Of a stretch of 64,000 nt of DNA, positions 31,586 through 41,115 are shown in pieces (within the stretch, counting starts at the first letter, position 1; the number at the start of each line of letters is the position of its first letter). Location of the stretch: positions 1 to 64,000 of the forward strand of contig NZ_BDAY01000025.1 of assembly GCF_001612685.1 (NCBI RefSeq). Direction: 5' to 3'. Under the pieces are notes generated by a model. It saw only the letters and a program-made list of their open reading frames with translations, was not told the DNA's origin and searched no databases. Source of the stretch: Nocardia altamirensis NBRC 108246. GTDB taxonomy: Bacteria; Actinomycetota; Actinomycetes; Mycobacteriales; Mycobacteriaceae. The position numbers and the translations under genes were made by a program.

Positions 31586-33130
31586 ATGCGGCAATCGTCA
31601 TTGAACCGACGCGCCCTGTTGGCGCATGGCGCGGCGATTGCCGCGGGCGCATTCAGTGCACCACTGCTGCTCCCGGCGCGGGCGCGGGCGGAGACGCGGA
31701 CACACCGGCAAGCGATCGTCATCGGCACCGGGTTCGGTGGGGCGATCGCGTCGTATCGGCTGGCGGCGGCGGGCGTCGACGTCCTCACCCTCGAGCGTGG
31801 CCGCGCATGGACCCAGAGCGACGACGCGATCGTCTTCGACTCCGCCCTGGACTACCGTGACCCGCAATGGGTTTGGGAGCCGACGGTGTCCCACACGGCC
31901 GGGCTGGTGCAGCCGTACATTGCCGGCTCGGTCAATATCGCCACCGCGGCGTGTATCGGTGGCGGGTCCATCGTCTATGCGGGCGCGACGGTGCCGCCGG
32001 TGCGTCGGTACTTCGACAAGATCTTCCCCAAGGATCTGAGTTACGACGAGCTGGAATCGGTGTATTGGCCGCGCGTCACCGCAAGGCTGGCTGCCGCGCC
32101 GGTCCCCGAAGACCTTTTCGCCAGTGCACCTTTCGCACACGTACGGTGGTCAGACGCCCAAATGGCGCGTGCGGGAATGGCAACCACGCCGGTGCAATCC
32201 ACCTTCGACTGGGACATCGTGCGAAGGGTATTCGACCACGCCGGCGGATCGCGGGCTGCGGTAAGCACTGCGTTGCCGTGGAACAGGAACTCCGCCAAGA
32301 AATCTGTGACCCGCAGCTATCTCCGCTGGGCCACCGAATTCCCCAACTGGGACCTGCAGCCGCTGCGGGATGTGCGGCACATCGCCCACGAAAACGGTAA
32401 GTACGTCATCGATGTCGCGGTGCAGACCGAGGCAGGCGGCACCGAAACCTACACCTGCGACCATCTGTTTCTCGCGGCAGGCGCCGTCGGCACCACCCGT
32501 CTCCTCCTGCAGTCGAGGGCACGGCACGGTCTCCCCGATCTGAACGAGCATGTCGGCACCATGGTCGGCGACAACGGCGACCAAATGACCTGGCGCTTCG
32601 CCGATTCGCCGGAATTCTCCGGCCCGCAGGCCAGCGCGATCGTCTCCTCGGCCATCGTCGACGACGAATCCGACGTTCCCCCGGTCCGGGTCGAGTCGGT
32701 GAGCCTGCCCGGCCCCTCAGGCCAGCCACCCATTCTCGCGAATTTGACAACCACGGCGGACTGGGAGAACCGGACTTCCTGGACAATCGACGGTTCGGAG
32801 CCGGTACTCGAGTTCAACCCGGCGACCTGGCAGGATTCGCTGAAGGCCGCGCTCCGAATTCACGAACGTGTCGGCCGATCAGCAGACGCACTCTCCCAGG
32901 CAGGCGGATTCCCTTTCGCGCCGGGCATCTCGTTCACCGCGCATCCGCTCGGCGGTGTCCCGATCGGTAGCGCGACCGATATCGACGGACGCGTGATCGG
33001 CTACCCGAATCTGTACGTCGTCGACGGCGCACTCGTCCCGGGAAACTGCGCGGGCGCAAATCCCTCGCTCACCATCGCCGGGATCGCGGAACGCGTGTTG
33101 GATCGTGTGCTCGGAGACATCGTCCGTTAG
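31586..33130 (+). CDS. Tat-exported GMC flavin oxidase, cholesterol-oxidase-like
   Basis: 514 residues. A twin-arginine signal ('LNRRALLAHGAAIAAGAFSA') leads to the FAD site 'AIVIGTGFGGAIASYRLAAAG'. Downstream blocks 'AACIGGGSIVYAGA', 'LAAGAVGTTRLLL', 'TAHPLGGVPIGSATD' and 'YVVDGALVPGNCAGANPSL' follow the order of the GMC/cholesterol oxidase class. Folding with FAD in the cytosol explains the Tat route. The substrate could be a sterol or other secondary alcohol. It is translated with the ADC-like gene, which suggests that the two act together outside the membrane. Confidence 0.85.
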   Translation: MRQSSLNRRALLAHGAAIAAGAFSAPLLLPARARAETRTHRQAIVIGTGFGGAIASYRLAAAGVDVLTLERGRAWTQSDDAIVFDSALDYRDPQWVWEPTVSHTAGLVQPYIAGSVNIATAACIGGGSIVYAGATVPPVRRYFDKIFPKDLSYDELESVYWPRVTARLAAAPVPEDLFASAPFAHVRWSDAQMARAGMATTPVQSTFDWDIVRRVFDHAGGSRAAVSTALPWNRNSAKKSVTRSYLRWATEFPNWDLQPLRDVRHIAHENGKYVIDVAVQTEAGGTETYTCDHLFLAAGAVGTTRLLLQSRARHGLPDLNEHVGTMVGDNGDQMTWRFADSPEFSGPQASAIVSSAIVDDESDVPPVRVESVSLPGPSGQPPILANLTTTADWENRTSWTIDGSEPVLEFNPATWQDSLKAALRIHERVGRSADALSQAGGFPFAPGISFTAHPLGGVPIGSATDIDGRVIGYPNLYVVDGALVPGNCAGANPSLTIAGIAERVLDRVLGDIVR

Positions 33131-33360
33131 GTGTCCCCGTCACGGGCGTCCCAGGAACCCCGATCCCTGTCCCGTACGCTGGCAACGAGTTTCGACCGTC
33201 GGTTCCAGGTCACCCGCCCGACGAGACCACGTCGGCGACCATCCGCTAGCCCTACGCCGATCTCAGCTACGACGGCGGCGCCACCCACCCCGGCGCCTAC
33301 GTCTTCCCGGTCGGCGTCACCCCCTGAGCGAAGCAGCACCATCACCTGGGTCGGAGCGCG

Positions 33361-34410
33361 CTAGCTGGGGGCGGCGAGGGATTTGCCGACGGTGTTCAGG
33401 TGGCGGAGCGCCTGGGCGTAGGACTCGAAAAGGCCTGTCTCGCAATAGGGAACGCCGATTTTGGCGCAATAGGCGATCACGATCGGCCGGGCGTGGCGCA
33501 GGTTCGGGCGCGGCATGGAGGGGAAGAGGTGGTGTTCGATCTGGTAGTTCAAGCCGCCCAGGGCGACATCGACGAACCAGCCGCCGCGAACATTGCGCGA
33601 GGTCAGTACTTGCCTGCGCAGGAAGTCGAGAGCCCCTGGGGTGTGCAGGACTTCCATGCCCTTGTGGTTGGGCGCGAAGGTGCAGCCCATGTAGAACCCG
33701 AACAGTCCCTGCTGAACCGCGATGAACGCCAAAGCTTTACCCGGCGAGAGGACGAGGAAGACCAGCGCCAGGTACCCGATCACGTGCACGGCGAGCAGCA
33801 CCGCTTCCCGACCCCAGTGCGGCGTCGCCCGCTGCCCGACTGCCCGCACGCTCTTGTTGTGCAGGCTGCCGCCTTCCAGCAACAGCAGCGGGAAGAACAA
33901 CCACGCCTGGTAGCGGAAGATGAAACGTCGGAGACCGCGGCCAGTCGTGGCCCGTTCGCCGGAAAACGCCAGCACGCCCATGGCATCGGGGTCCGCGCCT
34001 TCGGTGTTGGGGTTGGCGTGGTGGCGGTTGTGGTTGCCGGTCCACCAGCCGATGCTCACCCCGATCCCGAGGTTCCCGCAGATCATGCCGAGCAGGTGAT
34101 TGGCCTGCTTGGTGCGGAACACCTGCTGGTGCCCGGCATCGTGTCCGAGGAAGGCGAGTTGCGCGAAGACCGCGCCGAGGAACACCGCGGTGCCCAGCTG
34201 CCACCACGAGTCGCCGATGAGCACGAACGCCGCCCAGCCACCCACGAGTGCACCCAAGGTGATCACGATGCGCACCGCGTAATACCGCAGCCCCCGGTCC
34301 AGCAGGCCCGCTTGCCGTACCTGGCGAATCAGCTCCGAGTATTCGCTACCGCGCTGCGATCGCTTGGCTGTGTCGCCGCTTGCGACGTTGTCTAGCTCGA
34401 GGTAGGTCAC
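33361..34410 (-). CDS. membrane fatty acid desaturase
   Basis: About 349 residues from GTG 34410 (the frame continues to a TTG at 34485, so the start is uncertain). Histidine boxes are intact: 'FLGHDAGHQ', 'GNHNRHHANPN' and 'NYQIEHHLFP', as in acyl-lipid/acyl-CoA desaturases of the DesA3 type. Four membrane helices surround the boxes. It would place a double bond in fatty acyl chains using a di-iron centre and an external reductase. The convergent GMC oxidase ends 230 bases away. Confidence 0.88.
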   Translation of the reverse strand: MTYLELDNVASGDTAKRSQRGSEYSELIRQVRQAGLLDRGLRYYAVRIVITLGALVGGWAAFVLIGDSWWQLGTAVFLGAVFAQLAFLGHDAGHQQVFRTKQANHLLGMICGNLGIGVSIGWWTGNHNRHHANPNTEGADPDAMGVLAFSGERATTGRGLRRFIFRYQAWLFFPLLLLEGGSLHNKSVRAVGQRATPHWGREAVLLAVHVIGYLALVFLVLSPGKALAFIAVQQGLFGFYMGCTFAPNHKGMEVLHTPGALDFLRRQVLTSRNVRGGWFVDVALGGLNYQIEHHLFPSMPRPNLRHARPIVIAYCAKIGVPYCETGLFESYAQALRHLNTVGKSLAAPS

Positions 34411-34556
34411 CCGTTCCACCGCACGCGAACTGGCAAACCGGCGGGGCGGCGCAGCGCCGTACTTGGATTGACCTCCACCTCGCAAGCTTCGCAGTTTTCA
34501 ACGAGATTCGCGAACCCGGGCGCCAGCGCGCCGCGCATTGTTCATCCGCCATTTCG

Positions 34557-35501
34557 TCAGCCGGGCGGGAGCCGATCGATGAACTCGTCGAAATGCCGGA
34601 TCACCCCTGCCGGATCCTCGAGCTGCGGCCAGTGGCCGATGTCGTCGCCGAGGCTGACGACGTCGGGATTCGGGATGATCTCGCGATAGCGAGCGGCCAT
34701 GTGTGCGCCCGAATTCGGGTCGCAGGGTCCGTCGATGAACCGCATCGGCACGGGCGTGCGCTGCATCGCCGTCACCCAGCGATCGCGTTCCTGCTTGCGA
34801 TCGTGGATGAATCTCCCGACCAGGTGGGTCACGCGTTTGCCGTGGTGGTACGCCATGATCTCGTGCCATTGGCGTAGCAGTTCTTTCGACGGCTTGGTCT
34901 CGGGACCGAACATCTCGTCGAGGGCGAGGTCGGTGAGCCGGTCGGTCATGAGGAACGGGAACCGGCCGACGATCGAGCCTGCGATGGTGTCCGAGAGCAG
35001 TGTCTGCACGAGTCGAGGCCGATAGACCTCGTGAAAGAGGCCGCCGTTGAGGAAGGCGATCGAGGCGATGTCGGTGGTCGTCGTGCCCTCGGATTGTCGC
35101 GTGAGCAATTCCTGCGCGACGCTCACTCCGATGTCGTGCGCCATCACGTGGCAGCTGCCGACGCCGAGCTCGGCAAGCAGCGCGGTGTGCATATCGGCAT
35201 GTGCGGCAACGCGATACGCATAGTCGACCGGCTTCGCCGAGAAGCCCATGCCGAGCATGTCCGGCGCGATGACACGGAAGCGCGCGGTGAGGTGGTCCCA
35301 GATCTGTATCCAGTCCCATGAGCTGAACGGGTATCCGTGGATCAGCAGCAGTGCGGGGCCACTGCCCTCGTCGACGTAGAACACCTCGTGTCCGGCGAAC
35401 GTGAGGAAACGTCCGCGCGAGTACCAGTCCCGCAGGCCCGGATCCACGAGCGAGTTCGAGCCCGAATCACGCACTATGTTGTTCCCCATAGTTGACATCA
35501 T
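34557..35501 (-). CDS. alpha/beta hydrolase of the epoxide hydrolase/haloalkane dehalogenase type
   Basis: About 314 residues; ATGs at 35501, 35498 and 35489 all fit and no ribosome site decides. Motif 'LLIHGYPFSSWDW' gives the oxyanion hole. The nucleophile elbow 'VMAHDIGVSVAQ' has Asp instead of Ser, as in epoxide hydrolases and dehalogenases, and the late 'IGHWPQLEDP' carries the His. The cytosolic enzyme would open epoxides or remove halides. It follows the carboxylic acid reductase gene in the same direction but after a strong hairpin (35548-35578). Confidence 0.82.
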   Translation of the reverse strand: MMSTMGNNIVRDSGSNSLVDPGLRDWYSRGRFLTFAGHEVFYVDEGSGPALLLIHGYPFSSWDWIQIWDHLTARFRVIAPDMLGMGFSAKPVDYAYRVAAHADMHTALLAELGVGSCHVMAHDIGVSVAQELLTRQSEGTTTTDIASIAFLNGGLFHEVYRPRLVQTLLSDTIAGSIVGRFPFLMTDRLTDLALDEMFGPETKPSKELLRQWHEIMAYHHGKRVTHLVGRFIHDRKQERDRWVTAMQRTPVPMRFIDGPCDPNSGAHMAARYREIIPNPDVVSLGDDIGHWPQLEDPAGVIRHFDEFIDRLPPG

Positions 35502-35547
35502 TCCCGAAGTTTTCCCATCTGTCGCGAACGCCACGGTGGCGGGAACC

Positions 35548-35578
35548 GCCGCCTGCGCCGGCGTGCGGCGCAGGCGGC
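35548..35578. terminator. 12-base-pair hairpin after the carboxylic acid reductase gene
   Basis: GCCGCCTGCGCC (35548-35559) and GGCGCAGGCGGC (35567-35578) pair perfectly around a 7-base loop, seven bases beyond the CAR stop on the minus strand. There is no T-run, which is usual for high-GC actinobacterial terminators. It separates CAR from the downstream hydrolase gene. Confidence 0.75.
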
Positions 35579-35584
35579 TGTCAC

Positions 35585-38500
35585 TCAAAGCAGGCCGAGG
35601 TGCGCCAGATTGGTGAGGTATTTCCGGATCGACGGTTCGGTGATGTGCGGGATGTCCTTGTCAGGGCCGATGTTCGCCTCCTGAACGGCGGCACGGAAAA
35701 CATCGGCCGGGGCGAAACTGCCGACGGTCGGGGGTTGCGGGTTGGCGTAGTTGTGCAGGAGGGGAAGGAGGGAGTGTTTGCGTTGCCGTTCGGGGAGGGC
35801 CCGAAGTTTCGTACCGAACTGGTTCAACCACACGTCGTACTCGGCGATACGAGTGATCGGGCTGCCCGCCTCGATGAGCCAGTCGACGAACGTGTCGAGA
35901 CCGATGTCGTCGTGGTGCGGGTTCATGACGTGGTAGGTGGAGAATCCGTCGCGCAGACCGAGTTCCGCGACCGCTTCGGCGATGAAGTCGACGGGCAGCC
36001 CGTCGAAGTGCGCGGGTTGGCGCAGGCTTGCCGCATCGGTTTGGTAGAACGAGAAAGGTGCTATGCCGGTGGCGGCCAAACTGAGTAGCAGCCTGGTGAA
36101 CATGTCGGGGACATTCAGCTGGCCGACGTAGGCGCCGTCGACGAGGATCATGTCGCAGCGAAAGACGCTGACCGGCAGGTCGTACCGCTCGTTCGCCTCC
36201 CGCAACAGCACCTCCCCCGCCCACTTGCTGTTGCCGTAGCCGTTGGCGTAACTGTCGTTGATCGCACGGGTCGCGCTGATCGTCCGGATGTCGGCGTCCT
36301 CGACGAACCGGCCCTGCTCGATTTGGTCGCCGACGCCGACGGTCGAGATGTAGTCGAAGATCTTGCGCCGTCCAGTCAGTGCCAGCCGGATGAGCTCGGC
36401 TGTGCCGACCACGTTGGGCCCGAACAGCTGGCTGTACGGCAGCACGTGGTTGACCAATGCGGCGCAGTCGACGATGAGGTCGACGCTGTCGGCCAGGCGC
36501 TGCCAGGTCGCCGCGTCGAGACCGAGGTCGGCCTCGCCTTTGTCGCCAGCCACCACCTGCAGATGCCGATCGGCCAATCGCCGGTAGTGCTCGAGTAGCC
36601 GCGGGTCCCCGCTGTCGAACACCTCGTCGAGCCTGGCGCGGGCCGCGACGTCGTCGGTCGCGCGGACCAGGCAGATCAGCGTGCCGTCGACCGTGTCGAG
36701 CCGCTCGAGCAAGGACAGCGCGAGGAAGCGGCCGAGGAATCCGGTGGCGCCGGTGAGCAGCACGGTGCGCACCGAAAAGTTCGGTGCGGGAAGCGCTGTC
36801 GCGGCGTCGAGGGTCGCGCGGTCGAGGAATTTCGCCAGTGTCAGGTCCTCGGCGCGGATCTCGGTCGCACCGGCGCCGTGCACGCCGGCGAAGGTCGGCC
36901 GCTCGCCGGATTCCCGCGCCAAGTAGGCGGCGAGGGCGCGCAGATCCGTTGCCGGACTGACGATCACGCCGACGGGCACCTCGACGCCGAGGATCTCGTG
37001 CAGCGTGCTGCCGAAGGTCAACGCGGACAGCGAATCACCGCCGAGGTCGGTGAAACGTGCGTCAGGGCGCACCTCGTCGACGCCGATGTCGAGCAGCGCG
37101 GCCGCCGCCCTGCACACGGTTTCCAGCACCGGCCGGTCGGCGGCCCCGGCACGCAGCGCGCGCAATTCCGCCGCCTGTCCGGCGGCCAGCCGCTGGTAGA
37201 GGTCCTCGAGCTGGTCGCTGTAGCGCTGCCGCAGCGCCGGTCGTGCCAGTTTGCGGATGCCGGTGAGCAGACCGTTCTCGACGGTGAACGGCGTTGTCTC
37301 GACGAGGAAGTCGCGCGGGACCTCGTAGGACTGCAATCCGGCATCGGCGGCGACCGCGCGCAGCGACTCGGTGATGAGCGGACCGATATCACCGGAATCC
37401 CGTTCCAGCACATCCGCTTCGGGGACAACCACCGCCAACAGATAGGAGCGGGAGCTGTTTCCGTAGACGTAGATCTGGTGAATCACCGGACTCGCCGAGT
37501 AGGCGGCTTCCAGCTTCGACACCGTCACGAACTCACCCTGCGACAGCTTGAGCACATTGTTGCGGCGATCCACGTAGCGGAGCTCGTCGGGCCCGAGTTC
37601 GGCGACCACGTCACCGGTCCGGTAGTAACCGTCCGCGTCGAACACCGCCGCGGTGACTTCGGGTCGCCGATAGTAGCCAGGAAAGATGTTCTGGGTCTTC
37701 ACCAATAGCTCGCCGCGCGGGTGCGGCCGGTCGGTGCGGAAGTAGCCCAGTTCCGGCACATCGACGAGCTTGTAGTCCAGCACCGGCGGGCGCATCACCC
37801 GGCCGTCGACGAAGATGCCGCCCGCCTCGGTGGAGCCGTAACCGTCCGGCAGGTGGAAGCCGAGCAGTGCGTCGGTGAACTCGCGCACCTCGCCGGAGAT
37901 CGGCGCCGAGCCGCTCACCGCGCCGAGTACCCGGCCGCCGAGCAGATCTCGGCGCAGCTCCGCCAGCAGGCCAGGGGTGCGCGCGGTCCGCTCGGCCGGG
38001 TCGATGCCGTCGAGTGCCCGCTGATATTCCTGATACAGCAGATCCCACACGCGCGGCACGAACTGCAGCTGGGTCGGCCGAGCCAGCGTCAGATCCTCCA
38101 GGAAGGTCGAAAGATCGCTGCTGGCAGTGAAATAGGCGACGCCGCCGCGGGACAGGGTGCCGTAGAGGGTGACCCGGCCCATGAGATGGCTCATCGGCAT
38201 GAAGTTCAGCGTGATCCATGGGCCTGGCGCGTGTTCGGTCTCCCCGAAGCCGAATCCGGAGCGCCACAGATTCCCGACCAGGCGCTCCGAGTACATCGCG
38301 CCCTTGGGCGTTCCTGTGCTTCCCGAGGTGTAGATCAGCAGCGCGAGCCGCTCGTCGTCCGGCGCATCGTCCGTGGGAACCGCGCCTGTGGCGCCTTGTT
38401 CGGCCAGTCCCGCAAGGCTTTCCAGCGCGACATCGGAGCTGGCGAGCCGCTCGGCCGCGGCCTCGTATGCCTCGCGCTGTGCGTCGATGTCTGGCCGATA

Positions 38501-39076
38501 GTCGAAGACCACGATCAGCTCCGGCCGATGCTCGGCAGCCGCGAGTTCCACGGCCGCCGCGAGGTGGTCGATGCTCGCGGCGAGCACCCGCGGCCGCGAC
38601 TCGGCAACGATGGGCAGCAGGCGCTCCGCGGGCGAACTGGACTGCAACGGGACGGCGATCGCGCCGAGCAGCGTGATCGCCAGGTCGAGCACGGTGTACT
38701 CGACGCTGGTGAAGCCGAGCGTCGCCACCGGATCGCCAGGTCGAACCCAGCGGCGCCCGGATCCGGCACCGGACAGTCCGGCCGCGACGGCCGCGACTCG
38801 CTTGCCGAGTTCGGCATAAGTGGTCTGCTCGTATGCCGGCAGCGTATGCAGCGATGTTCGGCCGGAGGCCGGATCGGTGAACGCATGTGTGGCGCGCGCG
38901 GCGACGGCCGGGCGGTCCCCGTACTCGGCGAAGACGATCCGGAGCAGATCCGCCAGGCTTCCGGCGGGATTCTGAATCCGGGCGGTGATCACGGGGTCGG
39001 GTTGCGCCTCCGCGAACTCCTTGTCCGAGACGGACAGGTCATTGATTCGTCGAGCTACCTCTACATCTGTCATCAC
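35585..39076 (-). CDS. car: carboxylic acid reductase (adenylation-PCP-reductase)
   Basis: 1163 residues, the usual size of Nocardia/Mycobacterium CARs. The adenylation domain (about 1-640) has 'LLIYTSGSTGTPKGAMYSER', 'PDGYGSTEAG' and 'YRTGDVVAELGP'. The carrier domain holds 'DLGGDSLSALTF' with Ser682 as phosphopantetheine site. The reductase domain has NADPH-binding 'VLLTGATGFLGRFLALSLL' and a Tyr/Lys pair ('YANGYGNSKWAGE'). It reduces carboxylic or fatty acids to aldehydes with ATP and NADPH. A phosphopantetheinyl transferase is needed and is not in this window. The inverted repeat at 39112-39140 is a likely operator. Confidence 0.95.
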   Translation of the reverse strand: MMTDVEVARRINDLSVSDKEFAEAQPDPVITARIQNPAGSLADLLRIVFAEYGDRPAVAARATHAFTDPASGRTSLHTLPAYEQTTYAELGKRVAAVAAGLSGAGSGRRWVRPGDPVATLGFTSVEYTVLDLAITLLGAIAVPLQSSSPAERLLPIVAESRPRVLAASIDHLAAAVELAAAEHRPELIVVFDYRPDIDAQREAYEAAAERLASSDVALESLAGLAEQGATGAVPTDDAPDDERLALLIYTSGSTGTPKGAMYSERLVGNLWRSGFGFGETEHAPGPWITLNFMPMSHLMGRVTLYGTLSRGGVAYFTASSDLSTFLEDLTLARPTQLQFVPRVWDLLYQEYQRALDGIDPAERTARTPGLLAELRRDLLGGRVLGAVSGSAPISGEVREFTDALLGFHLPDGYGSTEAGGIFVDGRVMRPPVLDYKLVDVPELGYFRTDRPHPRGELLVKTQNIFPGYYRRPEVTAAVFDADGYYRTGDVVAELGPDELRYVDRRNNVLKLSQGEFVTVSKLEAAYSASPVIHQIYVYGNSSRSYLLAVVVPEADVLERDSGDIGPLITESLRAVAADAGLQSYEVPRDFLVETTPFTVENGLLTGIRKLARPALRQRYSDQLEDLYQRLAAGQAAELRALRAGAADRPVLETVCRAAAALLDIGVDEVRPDARFTDLGGDSLSALTFGSTLHEILGVEVPVGVIVSPATDLRALAAYLARESGERPTFAGVHGAGATEIRAEDLTLAKFLDRATLDAATALPAPNFSVRTVLLTGATGFLGRFLALSLLERLDTVDGTLICLVRATDDVAARARLDEVFDSGDPRLLEHYRRLADRHLQVVAGDKGEADLGLDAATWQRLADSVDLIVDCAALVNHVLPYSQLFGPNVVGTAELIRLALTGRRKIFDYISTVGVGDQIEQGRFVEDADIRTISATRAINDSYANGYGNSKWAGEVLLREANERYDLPVSVFRCDMILVDGAYVGQLNVPDMFTRLLLSLAATGIAPFSFYQTDAASLRQPAHFDGLPVDFIAEAVAELGLRDGFSTYHVMNPHHDDIGLDTFVDWLIEAGSPITRIAEYDVWLNQFGTKLRALPERQRKHSLLPLLHNYANPQPPTVGSFAPADVFRAAVQEANIGPDKDIPHITEPSIRKYLTNLAHLGLL

Positions 39077-39111
39077 GTGTCTCTTCCTGACCAGCGGGTT
39101 GGAACAGCCAT

Positions 39112-39140
39112 GCTCTTAGTTCTGCTAACTATCTAAGAGC
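39112..39140. promoter_or_regulatory. nested inverted repeat upstream of the CAR gene
   Basis: GCTCTTAG (39112-39119) and CTAAGAGC (39133-39140) are perfect 8-base arms, and TAGTT/AACTA form a second dyad inside. The site lies 36 bases upstream of the CAR start at 39076, in operator position. The cognate regulator is not adjacent. Confidence 0.6.
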
Positions 39141-39196
39141 GAAGCGTACTCCCCACTCGATGGCCTTGAAAGACCTTGCCCACTATCGCGTACTGG

Positions 39197-40342
39197 CTAC
39201 CATTCAGCGAACGAACCGTCCTTGCGCTGCCAGATCGGGTTGCGCCACCGGTGACCTCGCTCGGCGGCACGGGCGACCGCGTTCTCGTCGATGTCGATGC
39301 CGAGCCCCGGCCTGCGGAGCAGGTCGACATAACCGTCGCGGTACGCGAACACGGTGCGATCGACCAGGTAGTCGAGCAGGTCCGATCCGGTGTTGTAGTG
39401 GATGCCGAGGCTCTGCTCCTGGATCAGCAGATTCGGCGTGGCGAAGCCGACCTGCAGGCTGGCCGCCAGCGCGATCGGGCCGAGCGGGCAATGCGGCGCG
39501 AGCGCAACGTCGCGGCTCTCGGCGAGCGCGGCGATGCGGCGGACCTCGGAGATGCCGCCCGCGTGCGACAGATCCGGTTGCACAACGGCCACGCCGCGAT
39601 CGAGCACGGTGCGGAAGTCCCAGCGGGAGAACAACCTCTCCCCGGTGGCGATGGGAATGCTTGTCGCGCTGGTGATTTCGCCGATCCGATCGCTGACCTC
39701 GGGCACCAGCGGCTCTTCGACGAAGAACGGCAGATACGGCTCGAGCAGCGGCAGCACCCGCCGCGCCATCGCGACGGACAGCCTGCCGTGGAAGTCGACC
39801 GCGATATCGAAGTCGTCGCCGGTGGCCGCCCGGACGGCGGCGACCCGGTCGACGATGCCGGTGGTCGCGCGCGGGGTGTCGATCGGGTCCAGTTCGGCGG
39901 AAGCGTTCATCTTGATCGCGGTGAAGCCCTGCTCTTGTCGTTCGAGCGCGGCCTGCGCGACATCGTCGGGCCGGTCGCCGCCGATCCAGCTGTACACCCG
40001 GATCCGATCGCGGACCGCGCCGCCGAGCAGCTGCCAGACCGGGACACCGAGCGCCTTGCCGGTGATGTCCCACAGGGCCTGGTCGATGCCTGCCACCGCA
40101 CTCGACAGGATCGGACCGCCCCGATAGAAGCCGCCTTTGGTGAGCACCTGCCAGTGCGCTTCGATGCTCATCGGATCCTTGCCGACGAGGTAGTCGGCGA
40201 GCTCGTCGACGGCGGCGGCGACGGTGTGCGCGCGGCCCTCGATCACCGGTTCGCCCCAGCCGGTGATGCCCTCGTCGGTATCGATGCGCAGGAAGCACCA
40301 GCGCGGCGCGACCAGATACGTGGTCAGTGCGGTGATCTTCAC
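39197..40342 (-). CDS. dgoD: D-galactonate dehydratase
   Basis: 381 residues of the mandelate racemase/enolase superfamily. The N-terminal 'GWGEPVIEGRAHTV' is typical of DgoD. Metal ligands and acid/base residues fall where expected: Asp183 and His185 in 'VDFHGR', Glu209/210 in 'FFVEEPL', Glu235 in 'ATGERLF', and the catalytic His in 'APHCPLGP' (His284). It dehydrates D-galactonate to 2-keto-3-deoxygalactonate. GTG start overlaps the SDR stop by four bases. It is the last gene of the eight-gene sugar operon. Confidence 0.9.
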   Translation of the reverse strand: MKITALTTYLVAPRWCFLRIDTDEGITGWGEPVIEGRAHTVAAAVDELADYLVGKDPMSIEAHWQVLTKGGFYRGGPILSSAVAGIDQALWDITGKALGVPVWQLLGGAVRDRIRVYSWIGGDRPDDVAQAALERQEQGFTAIKMNASAELDPIDTPRATTGIVDRVAAVRAATGDDFDIAVDFHGRLSVAMARRVLPLLEPYLPFFVEEPLVPEVSDRIGEITSATSIPIATGERLFSRWDFRTVLDRGVAVVQPDLSHAGGISEVRRIAALAESRDVALAPHCPLGPIALAASLQVGFATPNLLIQEQSLGIHYNTGSDLLDYLVDRTVFAYRDGYVDLLRRPGLGIDIDENAVARAAERGHRWRNPIWQRKDGSFAEW

Positions 40343-41115
40343 CGAGACTCCTTTCGTACGCTCCAGCCGCCGTCGACGACCAGGTTGGCTCCGGTGATGA
40401 AGGACGCGTCGTCGGAGGCGAGGAAGGCCACCGCGGCGGCGACCTCCTCCGGCGCCCCGAGACGGTCGAGCACGGTGGCGCGCGCGGACAGCCTTCGCCC
40501 CTCTTCGTCGACGTCATCCCACACGGGCGTGAGCACCGGGCCGGGCAGGATGGCGTTGAATCGCACTCGGGCGGAGCCGTATTCGACGGCGAGCTGCCGA
40601 ACCAGCGCGGTCAGACCGCCTTTCGCCGCGGCATACACCGGATAGCCGGGCAGCCCGAACTGCGCGTGCACGCTCGAGATCGCGACCACGTTGCCGGTGC
40701 GCGTGCGCAGGTCGTCGATGAAGGCGCGCACGCCGAGGAACAGCGGCGTCAGATTGATCGCCAATCCCTCGTCCCATTGGCGCCTGGTCAGCTCGTGCGC
40801 GGGGATGGTCTGCTGCATGGATGCGTTGCTGCACAACGCATCCAGCGGGCCGAACAGCTCGTTGACCCGGTCGCGCAGCCGCGCCCACGACTCTTCGTCC
40901 GACACATCGCACCAGACGAACTCGGCACGCTGGCCTGCCGCGCGAATCTTTGCCGCGACCTCCTCGCCAGCGGCTTCGGCGATATCGGCGACGACGACCG
41001 AAGCACCCTCGGCCGCGAGCCGCTGCGCGGTGGCGGCGCCGATACCCGATGCCGCGCCGGTGACGACCGCGACCCGATCTGCCAGACGACTCAATGGTTT
41101 TCCCTTCGTGGTCAT
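40339..41115 (-). CDS. SDR dehydrogenase of the sugar operon, probable galactose/aldose dehydrogenase
   Basis: 258 residues with 'VAVVTGAASGIGAATAQRLA', 'DALCSNASMQQ' (an unusual Ser in place of the usual Asn-Asn-Ala-Gly), 'ISSVHAQFG' and 'YPVYAAAKGG' giving Ser, Tyr and Lys. The terminal 'VVDGGWSV' is the common FabG-type ending. It overlaps both neighbours by four bases. In this pathway a dehydrogenase making galactonolactone from galactose is required, and this is the only candidate in the operon; the substrate is inferred. Confidence 0.78.
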   Translation of the reverse strand: MTTKGKPLSRLADRVAVVTGAASGIGAATAQRLAAEGASVVVADIAEAAGEEVAAKIRAAGQRAEFVWCDVSDEESWARLRDRVNELFGPLDALCSNASMQQTIPAHELTRRQWDEGLAINLTPLFLGVRAFIDDLRTRTGNVVAISSVHAQFGLPGYPVYAAAKGGLTALVRQLAVEYGSARVRFNAILPGPVLTPVWDDVDEEGRRLSARATVLDRLGAPEEVAAAVAFLASDDASFITGANLVVDGGWSVRKESR

